A stretch of 7,852 nucleotides of DNA, from the NCBI GenBank assembly GCA_022361535.1, contig JAKSAU010000946.1, forward strand, positions 1-7,852. Reading direction: 5' to 3'. The position numbers and the translations under genes are program-made. This stretch comes from Desulfobacterales bacterium (GTDB taxonomy: Bacteria; Desulfobacterota; Desulfobacteria; Desulfobacterales; Desulfobacteraceae). Each line of letters begins with the position of its first letter. Position 1 is the first letter of the stretch. The notes below the pieces were generated by a model. That model ran no database searches, was not told the origin of the DNA, and was given only the letters and a program-made list of their open reading frames with translations. Positions 1 through 5,961 of this stretch are shown here, in pieces.

Positions 1-1224
1 CAACTCCATACCAGATGCATCTGCTCTAGGCACCATGGTACCGGTACCCAAGCTCAGCGTAACATAAGAATGAACATCAGAACGTTCATGTGGTATTTTA
101 AGGGATAAAATCCGGCTTCTTATTTTTTCAGCAATCTCAAAGGCTCTTTTAAAATCCGTGTCCGGAAGGATGACACCGAATTCTTCCCCGCCGTACCGTG
201 CCGCCAATCCACCCATGTTAGGAGTGCAAGCGTCAATGGCTTTGGCAACCCGCTTCAAACATTCATCACCGATCTGATGACCATAAGCATCATTATAGCC
301 TTTAAAAAAATCAATATCGCATAAGATCACAGATAAGGGAGCCTTTGAATCGAGGTGCTGTTTCCACTCCTTCTCCAGTTGGGTGTCAAACTGGCGCCGA
401 TTGGATATCTGGGTTAGACCATCCAAAACAGAAAGACGCATCAACTCCTCATTAGCCTTTTGGAGATCATTTTCCGCCCTGATGGTATCTCCAATATCGA
501 TGGCATATCCGTTAAACCCTTTTACCCGCCCTTTAAGATCAAAAGTAACCATGGCATAACACAATGCCCAGATAAATGATCCGTCCCTGCGTTTCAGCCG
601 GCATCTAAAGCGCGTCACCCTTTCGGCTTCCAAGAGTATAAACATGAAATCTTCTGCCTGCTTGGACTCATAAAACACCTGTGCAGCAAAATCATTGATT
701 TCCTGGACCAAGAGCTCTGCAGATTCATACCCAAGCATCCAGGCGTATTCGGAATTGGCCATGACCAAATTCCCATCCAGATCTGCATTAAAAATCCCTA
801 CAGGTGCGAACCCAAGGATATCTTCCATGGATTTGTCCTCAGCCTTAAGCCTTGACCCTGAAGACACCTCCCTTTGTGACGCAGAGTCTTTGATCAGCAT
901 AGCAATGCCGGCTTTTTCACCTTTTGAATCAATAATGGGAATATAGTGAACCTGATACTGACTCCTCTTACCGCTGATATTGGTATGAAAAAAACAGATA
1001 TCGCCTGAAATGCCTTCATGTTCAAGATCTCTTAAGTCCAAAGGAAGGATCTCACTGACTATTCGGCCTAAAACCTGACCTTTATCTAAACCGAACAAAG
1101 TCTGTGCCCCTTTGTTCCAGAACCTGACAATTAAATTGTTGTCAATCTCCAGATAAGCCAAGCCTGCTTGATCAATCAGATGCCTTAAAATCAGATCCGT
1201 ATGCTCAGAAACATTGTTTTCCAT
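1..1224 (-). CDS. PAS-PAS-GGDEF diguanylate cyclase (3' end outside window)
   Basis: A sensor enzyme predicted to make cyclic di-GMP from two GTP. The reverse strand reads open from ATG at 1224 to the window edge (408 codons). The next upstream in-frame codons are TTT and then a TAA stop (1228-1230), so 1224 is the first possible ATG. Two PAS domains lie at roughly residues 10-120 and 130-245 (conserved core 'GIFNADLDGNLVMANSEY' in the second). A short helical linker leads into a GGDEF domain from about residue 265, which opens with D268-GLTQISNRRQFD. The metal-binding D303 lies in CDIDFFK and the active-site loop is GGEEF at 345-349 (nt 178-192), so the cyclase looks catalytically competent. 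The inhibitory I-site RxxD expected nine residues before the loop is replaced by NMGG (336-339). No transmembrane segment or signal peptide is seen, so a cytoplasmic sensor is likely. Its Shine-Dalgarno is poor. Some 30-40 C-terminal residues are probably missing beyond the edge. Signal sensed: unknown. Confidence 0.93.
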   Translation of the reverse strand, partial: MENNVSEHTDLILRHLIDQAGLAYLEIDNNLIVRFWNKGAQTLFGLDKGQVLGRIVSEILPLDLRDLEHEGISGDICFFHTNISGKRSQYQVHYIPIIDSKGEKAGIAMLIKDSASQREVSSGSRLKAEDKSMEDILGFAPVGIFNADLDGNLVMANSEYAWMLGYESAELLVQEINDFAAQVFYESKQAEDFMFILLEAERVTRFRCRLKRRDGSFIWALCYAMVTFDLKGRVKGFNGYAIDIGDTIRAENDLQKANEELMRLSVLDGLTQISNRRQFDTQLEKEWKQHLDSKAPLSVILCDIDFFKGYNDAYGHQIGDECLKRVAKAIDACTPNMGGLAARYGGEEFGVILPDTDFKRAFEIAEKIRSRILSLKIPHERSDVHSYVTLSLGTGTMVPRADASGMEL

Positions 1225-1272
1225 AAATTACCAGATACCCTTTAAATACATACTGAACATTAAAGCAAGTCA

Positions 1273-1425
1273 TCAGAAAGGCTTTATATGAACCCCTTGA
1301 AAATATTCAACACTTGTATCCATGATCAATTCATGTATACCTGCTGGAGAAACATATTCAGGTAAGCGGACAATGTCCAGCTTTTTTGCAAAAGACAAAC
1401 AATTTAAAACAATTATTTTTAAATT
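1273..1425 (-). pseudogene. possible remnant of an EAL-domain C-terminus
   Basis: The minus strand has an open frame of about 50 codons ending in TGA at 1275-1273, only 48 nt before the start of the diguanylate cyclase. Its last 30 or so codons (from about nt 1362) do not look random. They run PEYVS, a helical stretch with HELI, then YFQGVHIKPF and stop. This fits without gaps the end of many EAL c-di-GMP phosphodiesterase domains, whose last strand-helix-strand reads like AEFVEN...ELL..LGVDYAQGYYIGKP; matching positions include E, V, I, E, L, V, Y, Q, G and I. Upstream of about 1375 the similarity stops, there is no ATG in a useful place, and a stop lies at 1428-1426. None of the catalytic EAL residues is present, so this would be debris and not an enzyme. 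The alignment is from memory of the family and is short, hence modest confidence. Confidence 0.35.
1283..1310 (-). promoter_or_regulatory. candidate sigma70 promoter for the diguanylate cyclase
   Basis: On the minus strand, TTGAAT (1310-1305) and TATAAA (1288-1283) are separated by 16 bp, matching four and five of six consensus positions. Transcription would start near 1276 and leave a leader of about 50 nt before the ATG at 1224. It lies inside the EAL-like remnant, so if that frame were a live gene this would be an internal promoter. Confidence 0.4.
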
Positions 1426-1577
1426 TCATTTCCCTAAAAGCCTTTCAATACTTGTTTCTTGCTTTCTTGATTAATCCGTTTTGGATTTACAATAGATATT
1501 CAAATTTGAATACCGCTTTCCTTTCACCAGTAAACTATTTGTGCAAACGGATTCCTGAAACCCAACAAGTATTTTAT

Positions 1578-1605
1578 TTGACAATTAAAATTTTTCATCT
1601 AGAAT
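1578..1605 (+). promoter_or_regulatory. near-consensus sigma70 promoter
   Basis: A perfect -35 box TTGACA (1578-1583) and a five-of-six -10 box TAGAAT (1600-1605) are separated by 16 bp, with AT-rich sequence upstream that could act as an UP element. The predicted start near 1612 gives a leader of about 36 nt before the flavoprotein ATG at 1648. No obvious operator overlaps it, so expression may be constitutive and strong. Confidence 0.7.
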
Positions 1606-1647
1606 ACCATCGTATCAACTTTCAAAATCCAGTTTACAGGAGTTAAA

Positions 1648-2214
1648 ATGAAAATATTAGGATTACAGGGTAGTGCGAGAAAAAAAGGTAATACTGCCAA
1701 AGCCATGGAATGGCTGTCCCAGGAAATGGCTGACCTGGGACACGAAATGGAAACAATCTATTTGACTGGGAAAAAACTCAATGGTTGTCTTGGATGTGCT
1801 GTCTGCAAAAAAACACCTGATGATGTCGGCTGCGTACAAAAAGACGATATCCCGGAAATCCTGGGCAAAATGGTAAAATCCCAGGCTGTTATCTTTGCTT
1901 CTCCTTTATATTTTTGGGGCGTTACAGCCCAGTTAAAAGCTGTTATTGACCGGACGTACAGCCTTTATACCCGATACCATGAACCCGGTCACGCCTCTTT
2001 GGTAGACAACCAGCGCCAGGCGTTGCTTATGACAGGTGCTGGACCATGGGACAACAATGCTGAAGCTGCATTTACTGCGTTTTCACGGATGCAAAAACCT
2101 CATAAAGCTGTCAATGCTGGAGAATTATACATAGCCAATTGTACGACACCAGCAGATATGGGCGACCAGGTAAAAGAACAAGTGATCCAGTTTGCCAGGA
2201 AAATCGTTGAATAA
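1648..2214 (+). CDS. flavodoxin-fold NAD(P)H-dependent FMN reductase / iron-sulfur flavoprotein-like
   Basis: A 188-residue cytoplasmic flavoprotein of the NADPH-dependent FMN reductase / flavodoxin-like superfamily, expected to carry FMN and pass electrons from NAD(P)H or another donor to an unknown acceptor. The N-terminus has a first beta strand followed by the FMN phosphate loop GSARKKGNT (residues 8-16). A second flavin-contact segment, ASPLYFWGVTAQLKAVIDR, spans 84-102, and a conserved-looking MTGAG loop lies near 130. Four cysteines at 47, 50, 53 and 62 (CX2CX2CX8C) sit after the second strand, where iron-sulfur flavoproteins (Isf family) carry a compact 4Fe-4S motif; a cluster here is plausible but unproven. 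The start is supported by AGGAG at 1638-1642, five bases before the ATG, and by the strong promoter upstream. The SYLF gene follows 72 nt later and may be co-transcribed. The substrate cannot be told from sequence. Confidence 0.88.
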   Translation: MKILGLQGSARKKGNTAKAMEWLSQEMADLGHEMETIYLTGKKLNGCLGCAVCKKTPDDVGCVQKDDIPEILGKMVKSQAVIFASPLYFWGVTAQLKAVIDRTYSLYTRYHEPGHASLVDNQRQALLMTGAGPWDNNAEAAFTAFSRMQKPHKAVNAGELYIANCTTPADMGDQVKEQVIQFARKIVE

Positions 2215-2251
2215 TCTTGCCGTCTGGACTAAACCATACACAGGATTAACC

Positions 2252-2273
2252 GATATCAACTAACAGATATCAA
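2252..2273 (+). repeat. 8-bp direct repeat before the SYLF gene
   Basis: GATATCAA occurs twice (2252-2259 and 2266-2273) with a 14-bp period, the second copy running into the Shine-Dalgarno of the SYLF gene. Each copy contains the palindrome GATATC. It might be a small protein-binding site or merely chance in a short AT-rich spacer. Confidence 0.25.
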
Positions 2274-2286
2274 AGGAGTTCTTTCG

Positions 2287-2868
2287 ATGAAACAGTTTAA
2301 ATTCGCCCTACCGCTTATGGCACTTTTTTTGTCAGTTGTTTTCACAATGCCAGCCTATTCGGATTCCTATACCAACACCATTGAAGTGTTTAAAAAATCT
2401 GAAGCAGTCCGCCCCTTTTTCAAAAACTGCTACGGCTATGCTGTGTTCCCCACGGTGGGCAAAGGTGGCATTGTTGTAGGCGGCTCCTATGGTGAAGGCC
2501 GTGTGTATAAAGCAGGCAGGGTTACCGGTAAAGCAACGATGGCCAAGGTGACCATTGGATTTCAGCTAGGTGGCCAGGCATTTTCACAGATGATTTTTTT
2601 CGAGGACCAGCGGGCCTATAATGAATTTACCAGCGGTGAATTTGAGTTTGATGCCTCTGTTTCTGCCGTGGTCATCACAGCCGGTGTCCAGGCTAAAGCA
2701 GGTACCGAAGGAGGAACTGCAGGTGCAAGTGCTGGTCCGGCCACAGGAGTACAGGCGGAAACCCAGTATTACAAAGGCATGGTGGTCTTTATTCATGCCA
2801 AGGGCGGACTCATGTATGAGGCTGCTATTGGCGGACAAAAATTTACTTTCACCCCATTGGGACAGTAA
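2287..2868 (+). CDS. exported SYLF-domain (Ysc84/DUF500) lipid-binding protein
   Basis: A 193-residue secreted protein with a single SYLF domain (Pfam Ysc84, formerly DUF500), a family known for phosphoinositide/lipid binding in eukaryotes and of poorly defined, probably periplasmic or membrane-associated role in bacteria. Residues 1-25 form a classical signal peptide: Lys at 2 and 5, a hydrophobic core, and an A-Y-S site before D26. The first lipobox-like Cys is absent, so it should be cleaved by signal peptidase I. The family hallmark GYAVFPTVGKGGIVVGGSYG follows from about residue 50, then an IGFQLGGQ strand near 90 and the closing GGLMYEAAIGGQKFTF. A glycine/alanine-rich stretch around 137-155 looks like a flexible loop. 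Length is normal for the bacterial family. The start has AAGGAG at 2273-2278, eight bases upstream. A perfect hairpin follows the stop. Ligand unknown. Confidence 0.92.
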   Translation: MKQFKFALPLMALFLSVVFTMPAYSDSYTNTIEVFKKSEAVRPFFKNCYGYAVFPTVGKGGIVVGGSYGEGRVYKAGRVTGKATMAKVTIGFQLGGQAFSQMIFFEDQRAYNEFTSGEFEFDASVSAVVITAGVQAKAGTEGGTAGASAGPATGVQAETQYYKGMVVFIHAKGGLMYEAAIGGQKFTFTPLGQ

Positions 2869-2875
2869 ATATGTA

Positions 2876-2909
2876 ATAAGGCCGGTATATCTTTTCATAC
2901 CGGCCTTAT
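2876..2909 (+). terminator. perfect 13-bp hairpin after the SYLF gene
   Basis: ATAAGGCCGGTAT (2876-2888) and its exact complement (2897-2909) form a stem with an 8-base loop (ATCTTTTC), beginning 7 bases after the TAA. The G+C-rich core and position say transcription terminator or 3'-end stabiliser. It is followed by CTCGGAAAAC and not by a T-run, so it departs from the standard intrinsic terminator. Confidence 0.6.
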
Positions 2910-2956
2910 CTCGGAAAACAAACTGACAAATTTGCATTATCCTCTTGCTTCGTCAG

Positions 2957-2990
2957 TACCAGGCATACGATTTATGTATCACCCCTGGTA
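2957..2990. promoter_or_regulatory. interrupted inverted repeat upstream of cardiolipin synthase
   Basis: TACCAGG (2957-2963) pairs with CCTGGTA (2984-2990), and inside it ATAC (2965-2968) pairs with GTAT (2976-2979). It lies 57 bases before the cls start, between the SYLF hairpin and the gene. It could be an operator or a leader hairpin. I could not find a convincing -35/-10 pair beside it. Confidence 0.3.
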
Positions 2991-3047
2991 TTTCTCACCA
3001 GTTTGAAATAGAATTCAGGTAGATAAAACAGAACAGGAACTTTTAGG

Positions 3048-4436
3048 ATGACTGAAAACCTGGGTTATTTTCTATTATTTCATCTGGGAACCATTGTGGT
3101 GGATCTGCTGGTGCTCAGTGCACTGGGCCATATGGTATACCAGAGACGAGAGCCAACTTCTATGATCGCATGGCTTTTGGCCATTATCCTGCTTCCCTAT
3201 ATTGCCGTTCCCCTTTATTTTATTTTCAGAAGCCGCAAGCTAAAACGAAAAACCAAGTCCCAGTTTATGCTGGCCTGCCGGGGGGAAGTGCCCAGGTCCG
3301 AGGCCACACAGATTGATCTGATTTTAAGAAATAATGGTATTGCCGGTGCTACGTTAGGCAATACCTTTAATTTTTATCCTGACGGGGTGCGGGCTCATGA
3401 TGCTTTGATGGCCCGAATTAAGGCCGCAAAAAAACAGATCTTAATATCCACTTACGTATTCAGCTCAGATGAAGTGGCGCGCTCCATTATCGCGGCCTTA
3501 GCAAAAAAAGCATCACAGGGTGTGGATGTCCGCTTGCTCATTGACAGCATCGGCTCATTACCCCTTTACCTGTTCCAGGTTCCCTTGCGCAAACTGCGAA
3601 AGGACGGAGGTAAAGTCGCCTTTTACATGCCTCTTTTAGGCCGGCCGTTCCAGAATTATATTAATCTAAGAAACCATAGAAAAATTTTTCTCTTTGACGA
3701 TACCACGGTCCTTGCCGGCGGGATGAACCTGTCCAAAGAGTACCTTGGCCCAAAATACAGCAAACGAAGATGGATCGATATCCTGTTTGAGGTTCAGGGA
3801 CCCGCGGTTTTCCATTACAGGGAAATCTTTACCCAGGACTGGAATCACACTTCTGATGAAAAACTGGATCTGCCCGACCACATGCCCGAACCTGCAGGGG
3901 ACACTGGTATCCAGGTTGTACCATCAGGACCGGATATTCCAAGTGATGCGCTTTATGAGGCCCTTTTATCTGCCGTGTTTGCCGCCCGGGAACGAATCTG
4001 GATCGTCACACCCTATTTTGTTCCTGACAAAAGCCTGCTCCAGGCTTTGATCATTGCCAAACACCGGGGAGTCGATGTCAAACTGATCACACCGGAAAGC
4101 TCTAATCACCTTATCGCCGATCTGGGACGGTCTTCTTTTATGAGGGATTTGGACATCAACGGCATTGAAGTTCATCTTTATCAGGACGGTATGATCCACG
4201 CAAAAGCCATCCTCGTTGACAAGCGAGGGGTTATGATGGGATCAGCCAATATTGACCAACGCAGTCTTTTTCTCAACTACGAGGCTGTCAGCTTCATTTA
4301 TTCCAGGCAAGCCATTTCAGATAGCGAAGCATGGATGAGGCGTCTTTTGGCCAGGTGCAAAATACGTATGGCCCCTGCAGGCAGATGGCGTAGAATGGGC
4401 GAAAATCTTATGCGCGTATTTGCCCCCCTGTTATAG
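3048..4436 (+). CDS. cls: cardiolipin synthase, phospholipase D family
   Basis: A membrane-bound enzyme that joins phosphatidyl groups to make cardiolipin, normally from two phosphatidylglycerols (ClsA type) or from phosphatidylglycerol plus phosphatidylethanolamine (ClsC type); which donor is used here cannot be told. The 462-residue length is typical of Cls. Two N-terminal membrane segments lie at about 5-29 and 38-60, the second in the PLD N-terminal (PLDc_N) motif REPTSMIAWLLAIILLP, followed by a basic stretch (RSRKLKRKTK). Both HKD catalytic motifs are intact. The first is H210-R-K212...D217 followed by GGMN; the second is H384-A-K386...D391 followed by GSAN. AGGA at 3035-3038 lies nine bases before the ATG. 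The EEP-family gene starts 2 nt after its stop, so the two are almost certainly one operon. Confidence 0.95.
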   Translation: MTENLGYFLLFHLGTIVVDLLVLSALGHMVYQRREPTSMIAWLLAIILLPYIAVPLYFIFRSRKLKRKTKSQFMLACRGEVPRSEATQIDLILRNNGIAGATLGNTFNFYPDGVRAHDALMARIKAAKKQILISTYVFSSDEVARSIIAALAKKASQGVDVRLLIDSIGSLPLYLFQVPLRKLRKDGGKVAFYMPLLGRPFQNYINLRNHRKIFLFDDTTVLAGGMNLSKEYLGPKYSKRRWIDILFEVQGPAVFHYREIFTQDWNHTSDEKLDLPDHMPEPAGDTGIQVVPSGPDIPSDALYEALLSAVFAARERIWIVTPYFVPDKSLLQALIIAKHRGVDVKLITPESSNHLIADLGRSSFMRDLDINGIEVHLYQDGMIHAKAILVDKRGVMMGSANIDQRSLFLNYEAVSFIYSRQAISDSEAWMRRLLARCKIRMAPAGRWRRMGENLMRVFAPLL

Positions 4437-4438
4437 TC

Positions 4439-5179
4439 ATGCTGATTCCTGCCGATCCATTGGTTCAGTCTCCGGTATTTTTTGAAAATGCCGTTATCCC
4501 TGATCAATTTAGCCTATTGTGCTGGAATGCTCATAAAGAAAACCTGAAATCAGGCTTTATAGAACAGATCCGCCAATGGAAAACCGATTACATCCTTGAT
4601 CTTATACTTCTACAGGAAGCCCGGTTTTCAAATGCCTTGCTTTCCATTGCAGGTTTTCCATATGTCGCTGCCGCCAACCTGCGCCTGACAAGGCATTTTT
4701 CCGGTGTTATTACAGCAGCCAATGCAGATCCCCAGCTAAGTAAATTCCATATGACCCTGGCCAAGGAACCTTTGATATTCACACCCAAAAACGCATTGAT
4801 TACCATCTACCCGTTCCAAAATAAAGAAACCTTGATGGTGGTCAATCTCCACGCCATTAATTTCAGATCTCTGTCTTGGTATCAATGGGAGCTTAACCGG
4901 CTGTTTGAACTGCTCAAGGGCCACAAAGGTGCTCTTGTAGTTGCAGGCGATTTTAACTGCTGGCGAAGATCCAGGGAAAAAGTGCTTGATCACTTCTCCA
5001 ACCTGTTGGGGTTGACTTATGCCCGCCCCGATAATGAGAACAATGTAAAACAATGGTTTGGTTTCCATCTTGACCGGATTTATTACAGAGGACTCATTCT
5101 GAATTCAGCCCAGGCGTTAAACTGCAAAAAACTGTCTGACCACAATCCTATCATTGCCACGTTTGATCAGAAAATATAA
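4439..5179 (+). CDS. endonuclease/exonuclease/phosphatase (EEP) family protein, coupled to cls
   Basis: A 246-residue metal-dependent phosphoesterase of the DNase I / exonuclease III / sphingomyelinase superfamily. All expected active-site elements can be read in order: N30 (LLCWNAHKEN), the Mg-binding E60 (LLQEA), H138 (VNLHAINF), D171 and N173 (AGDFNCW), D212 (LDRIYY) and the terminal SDH at 233-235. It should therefore be an active hydrolase, on nucleic acid or on a phospholipid/phosphosugar ester. There is no signal peptide or membrane helix. The ATG lies 2 nt after the cls stop and has no Shine-Dalgarno, so it probably depends on ribosomes terminating on cls. In E. coli the EEP protein YbhP is encoded beside cardiolipin synthase ClsB (YbhO), which favours a lipid-linked role; that is inference. 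It faces the nucleotidyltransferase gene tail to tail. Confidence 0.9.
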   Translation: MLIPADPLVQSPVFFENAVIPDQFSLLCWNAHKENLKSGFIEQIRQWKTDYILDLILLQEARFSNALLSIAGFPYVAAANLRLTRHFSGVITAANADPQLSKFHMTLAKEPLIFTPKNALITIYPFQNKETLMVVNLHAINFRSLSWYQWELNRLFELLKGHKGALVVAGDFNCWRRSREKVLDHFSNLLGLTYARPDNENNVKQWFGFHLDRIYYRGLILNSAQALNCKKLSDHNPIIATFDQKI

Positions 5180-5233
5180 TCAAAAAGACTATTGGAGTCA
5201 GAATTATCCAATGAGAGAAAAGTTAGATTTCTT

Positions 5234-5749
5234 TCAAAAATCATAATCTTTACCATTATTGATCTGGGCCAATGTTTCCTTAAGAATTTTTAGCCGTTGC
5301 TGATCCTCCACTCTAGTCGATGCTTGTTTTAAATCTATAAGGGTTTCCAAATTCAGGACATGAAGTGTGTGACCATGAAAATCGATTTCAATTACATTAT
5401 CAATCAATTCCTCATATCCCAAACCTTTCTCTATGGAGCCCAGAATATCTAAGGGACCGAATTTAGTTGATAACAGCATGTGGCCTGACCCTTTAAGGGC
5501 GTCAAAATCAGGTTTTAGTTTTAAATCATCATACCGCCGCTGATATGCATCTAATTGGGTGAGCAGATGCTTTATTTTTTCAGTATTTCCCTCACTTCTT
5601 TCATGGACGATGTCCAGATCAAATGAAAACAGGGGAGCACCTTGGGCAATGGCTGCCATCCCGCCAACTAGAATATACTTAATCCCGGCTTTTTCGAGTT
5701 GGTTGATCAGCTTTTCGAGATCCAGCGGTATTTGCTTTTTTGACGGCAT
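5234..5749 (-). CDS. DUF6036/AbiEii-like nucleotidyltransferase
   Basis: A 171-residue protein with a minimal nucleotidyltransferase (polymerase beta-like) fold. The motif hGGx13DxD is complete: G29-G30 in YILVGGMAAIAQG, then D44 and D46 in SFDLDIV; a third acidic residue is likely D101 in FGPLDILG. The C-terminal LIDLKQASTRVEDQQRLKIL (138-157) matches the family pattern with a conserved Lys and Arg. Related proteins include DUF6036 proteins and the NTase toxins of AbiE-type systems, which transfer nucleotides to tRNA or protein; the target here is unknown. Its start (ATG 5749-5747) lies inside the upstream 58-codon ORF, overlapping by 71 bp in another frame, and its Shine-Dalgarno is weak, which suggests translational coupling. 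No HEPN-domain partner, typical of MntA/HepT pairs, is present beside it. Confidence 0.8.
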   Translation of the reverse strand: MPSKKQIPLDLEKLINQLEKAGIKYILVGGMAAIAQGAPLFSFDLDIVHERSEGNTEKIKHLLTQLDAYQRRYDDLKLKPDFDALKGSGHMLLSTKFGPLDILGSIEKGLGYEELIDNVIEIDFHGHTLHVLNLETLIDLKQASTRVEDQQRLKILKETLAQINNGKDYDF

Positions 5750-5855
5750 TTTTCAGTTCCAGTACTGTCCTGATAGTACGCGCATTATAATCCAGGCGTT
5801 CCTGTGGGGTCATTTTAAGCATCTCTTTTATCAACCCCTTGTCAACAACGCCCAT
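5679..5855 (-). CDS. 58-residue hypothetical partner of the nucleotidyltransferase
   Basis: A short gene reading ATG at 5855-5853 to TAA at 5681-5679. It begins MGVVDKGLIKEMLKMTPQER and continues LDYNARTIRTVLELKNAVKK before a basic, polar tail. The first 40 residues should form two amphipathic helices; there is no membrane segment and no known DNA-binding motif that I can name. AAGG (nt 5867-5864) lies eight bases before the ATG. From memory, small proteins with an SP/TPxERL..N...LR...ELR.A pattern commonly precede this kind of nucleotidyltransferase, which supports a real gene, but I cannot verify that here. The 71-bp overlap with the next gene means its last 23 codons are shared in another frame and may be weakly constrained. 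It could be an antitoxin, a subunit or a chaperone. No function should be assigned yet. Confidence 0.6.
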   Translation of the reverse strand: MGVVDKGLIKEMLKMTPQERLDYNARTIRTVLELKNAVKKANTAGSRKADQPTRKSRD

Positions 5856-5894
5856 CTTTTAAACCTTATGTTAATTATGGTTTTTTTGGCGGTA

Positions 5895-5903
5895 AGTATA
5901 TCA
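5895..5903 (-). promoter_or_regulatory. candidate extended -10 promoter for the small ORF/nucleotidyltransferase pair
   Basis: The minus strand reads TGATATACT (5903-5895), an extended -10 element with a five-of-six -10 box TATACT. No good -35 lies 16-18 bp upstream, as is usual when the TG extension is present. Transcription would start near 5888, about 33 nt before the 58-codon ORF. Confidence 0.4.
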
Positions 5904-5919
5904 CAGTTTTTACCAAACA

Positions 5920-5941
5920 CACCTGATAATAATTTCAGGTG
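5920..5941. promoter_or_regulatory. inverted repeat, possible operator
   Basis: CACCTGA (5920-5926) and TCAGGTG (5935-5941) form a perfect 7-bp inverted repeat with an 8-base AT-rich spacer. It sits about 40 bp upstream of the predicted start for the small ORF and nucleotidyltransferase, where a regulator could bind. On neither strand is it followed directly by a T-run, so a terminator is less likely. Confidence 0.35.
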
Positions 5942-5961
5942 CCGGCTCTTATCATTTTTAA

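Larger units (their letters stand above)
1225..1647. other. AT-rich divergent intergenic region
   Basis: A gap of 423 bases between the divergently transcribed diguanylate cyclase and flavoprotein genes, visibly richer in A+T than the flanking genes. It holds a candidate leftward promoter (1283-1310), an EAL-like C-terminal remnant on the minus strand (1273-1425) and a strong rightward promoter (1578-1605). The part between 1426 and 1577 shows no convincing gene on either strand. An 86-codon plus-strand frame starting at a TTG (1386) runs through it, but it lacks a Shine-Dalgarno and a recognisable protein pattern. Confidence 0.7.

Noticed and set aside
695..946. 83-codon plus-strand frame
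   Set aside because: It is antisense to the well-supported PAS domains of the diguanylate cyclase and resembles no family.
1386..1646. 86-codon plus-strand frame in the AT-rich gap
   Set aside because: It starts at TTG without a Shine-Dalgarno, runs through the promoter of the flavoprotein gene, and its product is a low-complexity, AT-driven composition with no recognisable pattern.
2584..2937. 117-codon minus-strand frame opposite the SYLF gene
   Set aside because: Antisense shadow of a clear SYLF-domain gene, and it runs through the perfect hairpin at 2876-2909.
5191..5212. ATTGGA/TCCAAT inverted repeat between the convergent genes
   Set aside because: Only a 6-bp AT-rich stem with a 10-base loop and no T-run; too weak to call a terminator.
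5211..5246. 11-codon plus-strand frame after the EEP gene (MREKLDFFQKS)
   Set aside because: Too short to support as a gene, with no conserved features; its end overlaps the 3' end of the nucleotidyltransferase gene.
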